Source: CAYQOX01 sp964419335
GTDB lineage: Bacteria > Hinthialibacterota > Hinthialibacteria > Hinthialibacterales > Hinthialibacteraceae
Reading direction: 5' to 3'
NCBI GenBank assembly: GCA_964419335.1
Contig: CAYQOX010000083.1
Coordinates: forward strand, 1-12,745
Length of the DNA: 12,745 nucleotides
Shown: positions 7,759 through 12,745 of the stretch, piece after piece
Numbering within the stretch: position 1 is the stretch's first letter
Layout of the letters: every line of letters starts with the position of its first letter
Position numbers and translations under genes: made by a program
Notes under the pieces: generated by a model
The model's input: only the letters and a program-made list of their open reading frames with translations
Database searches by the model: none
What the model was told of the DNA's origin: nothing

Positions 7759-7938
7759 TGCTGGCTCCGCAAATGATTTATAGAAAATTTGGGGTTTTTG
7801 CTGTATAAGAAAATGAATAAGATTTTTCTTTTACGTAAGATTTTCTCTACACGTTTACACCTATACAGTATACACGAAGCACTGTTAATGCCGGGAGGGA
7901 TTTAGCGTATTTAACCATGTAGAAATATGTGGGAATAT
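7759..7938. other. Intergenic region between pheS and the FG-GAP gene
   Basis: 180 AT-rich bases between two minus-strand genes. A weak promoter for the FG-GAP gene may be TTAACA, 17 nt, TATAGG on the minus strand (roughly 7865-7895). I find no clear intrinsic terminator after pheS. The octamer TATTTAAC occurs twice (about 7909 and 7933), probably by chance. Confidence 0.35.
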
Positions 7939-8982
7939 TTAACGAAATTGTCGCAGCATACGGACATCATTCTCATAGAAAAGGCGTATGTCGGTGATGC
8001 CGAACTTGAGCATCGCGAATCGTTCAACCCCAAGGCCAAAAGCGAAGCCGGTATACTTTTCGGGATCGTATCCCACCGCTTCGAAGACTGCGGGGTTGAC
8101 CATACCGCAGCCGAGGACTTCGATCCAACCGGTGCCTTTACACAGACGGCAATTAGGATCGGGGCCGGTACAAGCAAAGCAAGTAATATCGACTTCGGCA
8201 CTCGGTTCGGTAAAGGGGAAATAAGAAGGACGGAAGCGGGTTTCTGTCTCAGGGGAGAACACCCGGTGAATCATAACATCCAATGTCCCTCTGAGATCTC
8301 GGAAAGAAATATCGGTATCCACCACCAATCCCTCAATTTGAGAGAACATAGGGGAATGGGTGATGTCGGAGTCACAACGATACACCCGCCCGGGCGCAAT
8401 CATACGCAGGGGAGGAGTATGGTTTTCCATATAGCGAATTTGTACCGGAGAGGTATGGGTGCGGAGTACATGCCCGCTTTTCATAAAGAACGTGTCTTGC
8501 ATATCACGCGCGGGATGATTGGCAGGGATGTTGAGCGCTTCGAAATTGTAATATTCGGTTTCGACTTCTGGACCGGTCGCGATATCGAAGCCCATAGAAT
8601 TGAAAAGATCTTCGATTTCTTCTTGGACCAGAAGGAGTGGATGAAGCGCGCCATGTTGGTTCCATGTACCCGGAAGGGTTAAGTCCACGGCGTCTTTTTC
8701 CAGCCGCTTTGAGGCTTCTTGTTGTTTCAGCACATGAAGCCTTTGCTGATAGACCTCTTCTAGGGCATCAGCCACTTGGTTGGCCAACTGACCGATTTTG
8801 GGACGCTCTTCAGCGGGAAGTGAGCCGAGGCCGCGAAGGATGGACTTCACTTCCCCTTTTTTGCCTAAATAATGGGTGCGACATTCATAAAGGGATTGAG
8901 GAGAATCCGCGTGTTGGAATTCCTCAATCCCTTGTTTTTTGGCTTCTTCGAGTTGGCTTCGCAAATCGTGAGTATCTGGCAT
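7939..8982 (-). CDS. pheS: Phenylalanine-tRNA ligase alpha subunit
   Basis: Catalytic alpha subunit of the class II (alpha-beta)2 enzyme that charges tRNA-Phe. 347 aa is typical. The N-terminal coiled-coil arm (about 1-95, with YLGKKGEVK at 38-46) precedes the catalytic domain, which shows class II motif 2 (GRVYRCDSD, about 198-206), FSQIEG (213-218) and motif 3 (GFAFGLGVERFAML, 312-325). Cysteines 268, 271, 278 and 281 form a CxxC-x6-CxxC cluster, as found in many bacterial PheS. The start has no evident Shine-Dalgarno, but the N-terminus fits the family. It ends the infC-rpmI-rplT run, 42 nt after rplT. The beta-subunit gene pheT, normally next, is absent; a FG-GAP gene follows instead, so pheT must lie elsewhere. 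Confidence 0.96.
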   Translation of the reverse strand: MPDTHDLRSQLEEAKKQGIEEFQHADSPQSLYECRTHYLGKKGEVKSILRGLGSLPAEERPKIGQLANQVADALEEVYQQRLHVLKQQEASKRLEKDAVDLTLPGTWNQHGALHPLLLVQEEIEDLFNSMGFDIATGPEVETEYYNFEALNIPANHPARDMQDTFFMKSGHVLRTHTSPVQIRYMENHTPPLRMIAPGRVYRCDSDITHSPMFSQIEGLVVDTDISFRDLRGTLDVMIHRVFSPETETRFRPSYFPFTEPSAEVDITCFACTGPDPNCRLCKGTGWIEVLGCGMVNPAVFEAVGYDPEKYTGFAFGLGVERFAMLKFGITDIRLFYENDVRMLRQFR

Positions 8983-9024
8983 GGTTTGATTTTAGGAGCG
9001 AGTTTTCTTTTCGAAAGTGGTCGA

Positions 9025-9390
9025 TCAAGCCTGTTGACCCATGGCTTTTTTTGCGACTGTAGTGAGTTCACGAAATGAATCGGGATCAGAGATCGCCATT
9101 TCTGACAGCATCTTACGATTCACTTCCACACCGGCTTTGTTAAGACCACCGATAAAGGAACTGTAAGAAATTCCTTCGTTCTTCGCGGCGGCAGCGATTC
9201 GGGTAATCCAAAGACGGCGAAAATCCCGTTTCCGGTTCCGGCGGTCGCGATAGGCATACTGTAGCGCTTTAAAGACATTGTGCCGTGCCGCCCGCACTTG
9301 GATTCGGCGTCCCAAACGGGCACCTTTAGCAGCTTTAAGGATTTTCTTTCTACGTTTTTTCGAGGCAGATTGGCTGATAGCGCGTGGCAT
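9025..9390 (-). CDS. rplT: 50S ribosomal protein L20
   Basis: 121-aa, very basic protein of the large ribosomal subunit, needed early in 50S assembly by binding 23S rRNA; in E. coli and Bacillus it also represses its own operon by binding leader RNA. The reading frame is open further upstream, but the family start MPRA lies at 9390, with AGGA 8 nt before it, so I place the start there. Family features are all present: MPRAISQSASKKRRKKILK at the N-terminus, KGARLGRRIQVRAARHNV (22-39), YAYRDRRNRKRDFRRLWI (45-62) and NKAGVEVNRKMLSEMA (84-99). It sits 19 nt after rpmI and 42 nt before pheS, as in the conserved bacterial gene order. Confidence 0.97.
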   Translation of the reverse strand: MPRAISQSASKKRRKKILKAAKGARLGRRIQVRAARHNVFKALQYAYRDRRNRKRDFRRLWITRIAAAAKNEGISYSSFIGGLNKAGVEVNRKMLSEMAISDPDSFRELTTVAKKAMGQQA

Positions 9391-9409
9391 TGTGACTATC
9401 CTCTCCTTT

Positions 9410-9613
9410 TTATGTACCCAGCATTCGTCGAACGCGCTTTTGTTCGGTTGAATCAAGTAATGTTTGTTGACGTAAACGGCGTTTTCGTTTTCTGTTCTTT
9501 TTTATTCGAAGGTGGCTTAGATTCGCGCGTTCACGTTTGAATTTGCCGTTTTTCGTTTTGCGGAAGCGTTTCGCGGCTCCGCGATTGGTTTTTACTTTAT
9601 TTCCTGTTGCCAT
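9410..9613 (-). CDS. rpmI: 50S ribosomal protein L35
   Basis: 67-aa basic protein of the large ribosomal subunit. KTNRGAAKRFRKTKNGKFKR (8-27) and the ending KRKRRLRQQTLLDSTEQKRV plus RRML are diagnostic. The N-terminus MATGNKVKTNRG is about three residues longer than the usual MPKMKTNRG, but ATG at 9613 is preceded by GAGG with 6 nt spacing, and the Val codon before KTNRG is not a start codon, so this start stands. It lies between infC (73-nt gap) and rplT (19-nt gap), the standard order. In E. coli translation of rpmI and rplT is coupled and repressed by L20. Confidence 0.97.
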   Translation of the reverse strand: MATGNKVKTNRGAAKRFRKTKNGKFKRERANLSHLRIKKNRKRKRRLRQQTLLDSTEQKRVRRMLGT

Positions 9614-9648
9614 TTTCTTCCTCGGCGGTATTAAGTTTAGGACAGAAG

Positions 9649-9676
9649 ATTATAACGCTTTTTAAAATGAAAACAA
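9649..9676 (-). promoter_or_regulatory. Candidate internal promoter before rpmI
   Basis: On the minus strand TTGTTT (9676-9671), 16 nt, TATAAT (9654-9649): a perfect -10 and a fair -35 in the infC-rpmI gap. It could raise ribosomal protein mRNA above that of infC. Confidence 0.4.
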
Positions 9677-9686
9677 TCGATAGCGC

Positions 9687-10304
9687 TTATTGACCTGTTT
9701 CCATTTTCGTTTGAGTATCAGAAGAATCTTGACCTGAATCTTTATTTTCCTTCTTCTTCTTTTGTGGCATAGGCGCTATGGTCATGTTTATGAAGCGGCC
9801 TTCTTGTTTTGGTTGTTGTTCCACATTACCTACGTCGGACAAATCTTCAATAACACGGTTCATGACATCACGGCCCAAGTCTTTATGCGCCATTTCACGA
9901 CCGCGAAATTGCAGGATAAAGCGTACTTTATCTCCTTTATTCAAGAATTTCCGAGCATTATTCAGTTTAAAATCGTAATCGTGTTGTTCAATTCGGGGAC
10001 GAAGCTTGATTTCTTTAACTGAGATTTGCTTTTGTTTCTTTTTCGCTTCCTTGACTTTCTTGGCTTGTTCATATTTAAAATGGCCATAATCCATAACCCG
10101 ACACACATGCGGTTTGGATTTGGCACTTACTTCCACAAGGTCAAGTTGGGCTTCCTTCGCCTTATCCAATGCTTGTTGGATGGGAACAACGCCAATATGT
10201 TCACCATTTTCATCAATTAACCGAACTTCCGATTCCCGAATCATATCATTGATCCGAGTGTTGTCACGTGGCGCATCCCGTTTAAACGGCGGTTTTTTCT
10301 TAAT
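9687..10304 (-). CDS. infC: Translation initiation factor IF-3, with AUU start codon
   Basis: IF-3 binds the 30S subunit, prevents premature 50S joining and proofreads start codon and initiator tRNA. From the first ATG (10244) the protein would begin MIRESEVRLID and lack the usual N-terminal extension. The same frame continues upstream through KRDAPRDNTRIND, which matches IF-3 N-termini, to ATT at 10304; a TGA lies only three codons further up. No ATG, GTG or TTG occurs between. I therefore call AUU as the start, giving 205 aa, as in E. coli infC where AUU underlies autoregulation. GAGAGGAG (10323-10316) is the Shine-Dalgarno, 11 nt away. Internal motifs: PHVCRVMDYGHFKYEQAKK and, in the C-domain, FRGREMAHKDLG. 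The C-terminal tail (KKKKENKDSGQDS onward) is longer than usual. First of infC-rpmI-rplT-pheS. Confidence 0.9.
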   Translation of the reverse strand: MKKKPPFKRDAPRDNTRINDMIRESEVRLIDENGEHIGVVPIQQALDKAKEAQLDLVEVSAKSKPHVCRVMDYGHFKYEQAKKVKEAKKKQKQISVKEIKLRPRIEQHDYDFKLNNARKFLNKGDKVRFILQFRGREMAHKDLGRDVMNRVIEDLSDVGNVEQQPKQEGRFINMTIAPMPQKKKKENKDSGQDSSDTQTKMETGQ

Positions 10305-10323
10305 CGAAGATCACGCTCCTCTC
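10302..10323 (-). promoter_or_regulatory. infC ribosome binding site and AUU start
   Basis: GAGAGGAG at 10323-10316, 11 nt, then ATT at 10304-10302. The spacing is longer than average. The Shine-Dalgarno lies inside the last codons of the upstream small ORF, so ribosomes ending there would be positioned over the infC start. Confidence 0.7.
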
Positions 10324-10355
10324 TGGCTTTGGGGGCGGGTTTTCTTGTTGTTCAT
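10311..10355 (-). CDS. Possible leader ORF in frame with infC
   Basis: From ATG at 10355 (or 10367, adding MVLI) the frame reads MNNKKTRPQSQRGA and ends in TGA at 10313-10311, six bases before the infC AUU and in the same frame. A G-rich stretch (GGGGGATGG) is 8 or more nt upstream of ATG 10355 and could act as a weak ribosome site. The basic, proline/glutamine-rich peptide resembles IF-3 N-terminal extensions, so this may be a detached former N-terminus, a regulatory leader ORF, or chance. Other genes here clearly use TGA as stop. Confidence 0.35.
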   Translation of the reverse strand: MNNKKTRPQSQRGA

Positions 10356-10376
10356 AATCAATACCATCCCCCAAGC
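10326..10376 (-). promoter_or_regulatory. Long-loop hairpin in the infC leader
   Basis: On the minus strand GCTTGGGGG (10376-10368) pairs with CCCCCAAAGC (10335-10326), with one bulged A: nine pairs, five of them G-C in a row, closing a 32-nt loop. The loop holds both possible starts of the leader ORF, and the 3' arm ends 2 nt before the infC Shine-Dalgarno. It is not followed by a T-run, so a role in translation rather than termination is likely. Confidence 0.5.
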
Positions 10377-10400
10377 GTTATTTTCTATAGCGCTTACTAT

Positions 10401-10424
10401 AAAAAAAAGACCGTTCATCGGTCT
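10401..10424 (-). terminator. Intrinsic terminator / attenuator between tRNA-Val and infC
   Basis: On the minus strand AGACCG (10424-10419), loop ATGAA, CGGTCT (10413-10408), followed by a run of T through 10401. Stem, loop and U-tract are typical of an intrinsic terminator, and flanking A-U and G-U pairs could extend the stem. It lies after the tRNA and about 100 nt before the infC start, so it either ends the tRNA transcript or acts as an attenuator for the translation operon. Confidence 0.75.
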
Positions 10425-10456
10425 CTCTGTGTAATTTATCTGTAACCGATTGATTA
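10417..10456 (-). promoter_or_regulatory. Possible antiterminator pairing
   Basis: On the minus strand ATCGGT (10450-10445) is perfectly complementary to ACCGAT (10422-10417), which includes most of the terminator's 5' arm; the two pairings exclude each other. ATCGGT also lies in a small hairpin, GTAATC (about 10460-10455), AATC, GGTTAC (about 10448-10443), with one G-U pair. This would give an alternating three-structure switch. Only 6 bp, so tentative. Confidence 0.3.
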
Positions 10457-10494
10457 CTTTCACAAATCGTCGAACGACTCAAATCAAAGTTAAA

Positions 10495-10571
10495 TGGTGG
10501 GTCGTACTGGACTTGAACCAGTGACCTCTTGCATGTCAAGCAAGCACTCTAACCAGCTGAGCTAACGACCC
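10495..10571 (-). tRNA. tRNA-Val, anticodon GAC
   Basis: Cloverleaf on the minus strand: acceptor GGGTCGT pairs with ACGACCC; D-arm GCTC/GAGT with AGCTGGTTA; anticodon stem CTTGC/GCAAG with loop TTGACAT, anticodon GAC (reads GUC and GUU, valine); variable AGGTC; T-arm ACTGG/CCAGT with loop TTCAAGT. Discriminator A and a genome-encoded CCA (10497-10495) complete 77 nt. A strong promoter lies just upstream, and the infC operon follows on the same strand. Confidence 0.96.
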
Positions 10572-10590
10572 ACAACTTTTCTATCTATAT

Positions 10591-10620
10591 AGTATAGTTT
10601 CAACCTTGAAGGGTAGTCAA
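10591..10620 (-). promoter_or_regulatory. Strong promoter of tRNA-Val (and perhaps the infC operon)
   Basis: On the minus strand TTGACT (10620-10615), 18 nt, TATACT (10596-10591), giving a start about 12 nt before the mature tRNA. It is the best promoter on this strand upstream of infC; none of comparable quality is seen between terminator and infC. Confidence 0.7.
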
Positions 10621-10624
10621 CACT

Positions 10625-10650
10625 TAATCATGCCGATTTTGGCAAGATTA
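10625..10650. repeat. Inverted repeat next to the tRNA-Val promoter
   Basis: TAATCATGCC (10625-10634) and GGCAAGATTA (10641-10650) pair at 9 of 10 positions around 6 nt. It adjoins the -35 box of the tRNA promoter on its upstream side, in the divergent gap, a natural place for a regulator dimer. No T-run follows on either strand. A second small dyad, ATGAAT-T-ATTCAT, is at 10674-10686. Confidence 0.4.
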
Positions 10651-10725
10651 TGAAAAAGAATCCTCTCTTAATAATGAATTATTCATAAAAAAATAGTAAT
10701 CTCTACACTTCTTTTTCTCAAGGGG

Positions 10726-10755
10726 TTGGCGAATAAAACAACCTTGGTCTAGCAT
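10726..10755 (+). promoter_or_regulatory. Weak candidate promoter of the formyltransferase-like gene
   Basis: TTGGCG (10726-10731), 18 nt, TAGCAT (10750-10755). Position is right (about 30 nt before the coding start) but the match is only moderate. Confidence 0.25.
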
Positions 10756-10789
10756 AAAAAGATTCTCGAACTGCGGGAGGGCATCAGCA

Positions 10790-12502
10790 ATGGAAAATCG
10801 TAAGACCGCCTCACGCCAAAAAATCCGTTTTGGCGTTATGTGTTTTTCGCGTGAATTCCCCTTATGGCAAGCTCAATGTATTCGCCAGGTAATGGCTATG
10901 GATGGGGTCGAGTTGGTTTTATTGATCCAGGAAGCCGAAGCCTCGAATTTTCACTCTTTCTTCCAACGAGTCAGTCGGATCAAGTGGAACCAGTTCTTTT
11001 TCCAAGTGTATAACAATTTTCTCGCTAAACCTCCCGCTTCTCATCTTGAAGATTTGAGCAATGAATTATCCACAATCCCTATGATTCCCTGTAAAGTACT
11101 GCGTAAAGGACGCTTCTCCCAGTATTTTTCGGAGGAAGATCTTGAAACCATCCGGGGATATGATCTTGATTTTATCCTGCGGTTCGCCTTTGGCATCATT
11201 CGCGGAGAGATTTTGAAAGTACCTAGGTACGGCGTATGGTCGTTTCACAATGATGATGAGGAGAAATACCGTGGCGGTCCTCCTTGTTTCTGGGAAATTG
11301 ATCATAGCGATCCGGTCACTGGATCGATTTTACAGCGTCTGACGAATCGGTTGGATGGCGGTGTGATTTTACGGAAAGGCTATTTCCCCACCGAGTTAAC
11401 TTCCTATAAACGAAATCTTCATCAGGCTTTTATGAATTGCGCAGAATGGCCAGCCCAGGTGGTACAGGATATTCGTAATGGAGTGACAGACTACGTAGAA
11501 GCGCCGCCTTCCAAAACCGAGGCCCCCATTTATTACTCTCCCACCAACATTCAAATGCTCACGTATGGGTATAAACTCTTCCGCAACACTTGGCGTGATC
11601 TACGCCGCTCGCTTTTTGAGCATGATCAATGGAATGTGGGCTTAATTCGTAAGCCGATTCATTCTTTTCTTGATCCAGAGTTTCAGCCGAAGATCGAATG
11701 GTTTCCCCCTCCACAAAAGGGACAATTTTTCGCGGATCCTTTTGCCATTAAAAAAGATGAAACCATTACGGTATTATTTGAAGAATTACGTTATGTTACG
11801 TATAAAGGCAGAATTTTTGCCTATCAATTTCATGATGACCCCAAGCAGGCAGAATTATTTCCCGTAATGGAGGAACCGTTTCATCTCTCTTATCCTTATT
11901 TGTTTGAATATAAGGGGCAAGTTTACTGTGTCCCCGAAAAGTATCATACTCAAGAGATCGCACTCTATCGTGCCCAAACATTACCTCATAAATGGAATAA
12001 AGTCGCAACCTTAGTGGAAAATATCCAAGGGGTGGATGCGACCCTTTTTCGTTATGGAGATCGCTGGTGGCTCTCGTGTACCGATCAGCGGGATGGCCCT
12101 TGTTTCAAATTGCGGTTATGGTATGCGGAGGATTTATTAGGTCCATGGAAACCCCATGCGAATAATCCTGTCAAAGTGGATATACGCGGTGCACGACCAG
12201 GAGGAACCCCGTTTTGGCATGATGGGAGGCTTTATCGTCCCGCCCAAGATTGTTCTGCGCAGTATGGCAGCCGGGTGGTTATCAACCGGATTGATAAGAT
12301 TTCTCCCATTGAGTTTCATGAGACCCCCGTCGCCTATGTCGAAGCCGATAAGACCAGCCCTTATCCCAAAGGATGTCATACCGTAAGCGCTTTGGGTGAG
12401 TGGACGATCGTTGATGGTAAGAGAAACAAGTTTATTTGGGATGCCTTTTGCCAAACATTATTCCGTGGAGCGGCTAAACTAAAGAGGAGAAGGAAATTAT
12501 AA
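10790..12502 (+). CDS. Formyltransferase-like / GH43-like propeller fusion protein
   Basis: 570 aa; start preceded by GGGAGG with 9 nt spacing. No signal peptide, so cytoplasmic. Residues about 11-240 resemble the formyltransferase fold of Fmt/ArnA-type enzymes: a start like KIRFGVMCFS, then YDLDFILRFAFGII (124-137), RYGVWSFHNDDEEKYRGG (146-163), where Fmt has INVHPSLLPKYRG, and RLDGGVIL (187-194), where Fmt has its catalytic Asp. Residues about 305-545 resemble the propeller domain of glucosamine inositolphosphorylceramide transferase N-termini and GH43 enzymes: GQFFADPFAI (311-320), YPYLFEYKGQVYCVPE (368-383), GVDATLFRYGDRWWL (414-428), GTPFWHDGRLYRPAQD (472-487). It may modify or transfer a surface sugar, for instance by formylation, but the substrate is unknown. 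A 58-aa gene follows within 14 nt. Confidence 0.75.
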   Translation: MENRKTASRQKIRFGVMCFSREFPLWQAQCIRQVMAMDGVELVLLIQEAEASNFHSFFQRVSRIKWNQFFFQVYNNFLAKPPASHLEDLSNELSTIPMIPCKVLRKGRFSQYFSEEDLETIRGYDLDFILRFAFGIIRGEILKVPRYGVWSFHNDDEEKYRGGPPCFWEIDHSDPVTGSILQRLTNRLDGGVILRKGYFPTELTSYKRNLHQAFMNCAEWPAQVVQDIRNGVTDYVEAPPSKTEAPIYYSPTNIQMLTYGYKLFRNTWRDLRRSLFEHDQWNVGLIRKPIHSFLDPEFQPKIEWFPPPQKGQFFADPFAIKKDETITVLFEELRYVTYKGRIFAYQFHDDPKQAELFPVMEEPFHLSYPYLFEYKGQVYCVPEKYHTQEIALYRAQTLPHKWNKVATLVENIQGVDATLFRYGDRWWLSCTDQRDGPCFKLRLWYAEDLLGPWKPHANNPVKVDIRGARPGGTPFWHDGRLYRPAQDCSAQYGSRVVINRIDKISPIEFHETPVAYVEADKTSPYPKGCHTVSALGEWTIVDGKRNKFIWDAFCQTLFRGAAKLKRRRKL

Positions 12503-12515
12503 GAGGAGGCGTTTT

Positions 12516-12692
12516 ATGATTGGCGCGATTCGTCGTTTTTTTGAGCGATTGCGTAACAGATTCACCAGCATGAAGGTGAAAGCCAAAGGAAACACTTTCC
12601 TGTGTGACGTGTGTAAATGGAATTACGGAGATATTTGCACCCGTCCCGAGCGGCCTAACGCGCAAGAATGCCCCGACTTCACCGAGAAATAA
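12516..12692 (+). CDS. Small four-cysteine protein, probably metal-binding
   Basis: 58 aa, too short for usual length cut-offs but well supported: AAGAGGAGG ends 6 nt before the ATG, one of the best ribosome sites in the window, and the gene lies 13 nt after the preceding stop. The N-terminus (MIGAIRRFFERLRNRF) is a basic amphipathic helix. The C-terminal half has Cys30, Cys33, Cys41 and Cys52 in the order CDVCKW, GDICTRPERPNA, ECPDF, a spacing that could bind zinc or an iron-sulfur cluster like a small zinc ribbon. I do not recognise the family with certainty, though the RPERPNA-CPDF arrangement looks conserved rather than random. Function unknown; probably cotranscribed with the formyltransferase-like gene. 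Confidence 0.7.
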   Translation: MIGAIRRFFERLRNRFTSMKVKAKGNTFLCDVCKWNYGDICTRPERPNAQECPDFTEK

Positions 12693-12745
12693 AAAGAGAC
12701 TGTGAACTTTATATTTGTGTAAGTTGAAGGGTCGCGGTGTGTTTT

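Noticed and set aside
7909..7940. TATTTAAC occurring twice near the end of pheS.
   Set aside because: An 8-base AT-rich direct repeat in an AT-rich gap is expected by chance and forms no hairpin or terminator.
7927..8682. 251-codon plus-strand frame opposite pheS.
   Set aside because: It lies antisense to an unmistakable pheS and its translation has no recognisable features; a shadow of pheS codon use.
10311..10313. The TGA before infC as a recoded sense codon (alternative genetic code).
   Set aside because: trpG, the GlcD-like gene and rplT all end at TGA at the expected family length, so TGA is a stop codon here.
10401..10571. T-box riboswitch between tRNA-Val and infC, suggested by a synthetase gene in the operon.
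   Set aside because: The conserved T-box bulge sequence and specifier stem are not present, and the tRNA gene itself explains the conserved structure.

Overview
The window reads as a piece of chromosome from a Gram-negative, probably free-living bacterium of moderate to low GC. Envelope proteins support this: a beta-barrel porin with a signal peptide, a secreted TPR-like protein, and a secreted FG-GAP protein with a C-terminal dockerin-like tail. That last combination, and a formyltransferase/propeller fusion at the right end, recall large-genome environmental lineages (Planctomycetes, Sumerlaeota, Hydrogenedentota, Omnitrophota). This placement is only an impression: there is no rRNA, and no gene here settles the phylum. 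I see no insertion sequences, phage genes, CRISPR arrays or other signs of recent transfer.

Layout. At 1-829 (minus) is the N-terminal part of an outer-membrane porin that runs off the left edge. An AT-rich divergent intergenic region (830-1317) follows. Then comes a plus-strand block: trpE and trpG (anthranilate synthase, first step of tryptophan synthesis), a GlcD-type FAD-linked oxidase, and a secreted TPR-like protein of unknown function. The last meets a minus-strand FG-GAP/dockerin gene tail to tail, with the stop codons overlapping. From 10620 down to 7939 the minus strand carries a translation operon: tRNA-Val(GAC), a leader with an intrinsic terminator, infC (IF-3), rpmI (L35), rplT (L20) and pheS. 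pheT does not follow pheS. To the right, on the plus strand, are a 570-aa formyltransferase-like/beta-propeller fusion and a strongly ribosome-bound 58-aa protein with four cysteines.

The most interesting stretch is the infC leader. The IF-3 reading frame extends 20 codons upstream of its first ATG to an AUU codon, the rare start used for infC in E. coli. Six bases upstream of that AUU, in the same frame, a short open reading frame ends in TGA; its 3' end contains the infC Shine-Dalgarno sequence. A GGGGG/CCCCC stem brackets the start of this small ORF. Further upstream an intrinsic terminator separates tRNA-Val from infC, and a sequence before it could pair with the terminator's 5' arm. No good promoter is visible between terminator and infC, so the sequence suggests, without proving, that the strong promoter in front of tRNA-Val drives the translation operon through a conditional terminator.

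A second small regulatory arrangement precedes the TPR-like gene: a 9-codon ORF with a good Shine-Dalgarno starts inside a perfect hairpin and ends in an ATGA overlap with the gene's start.
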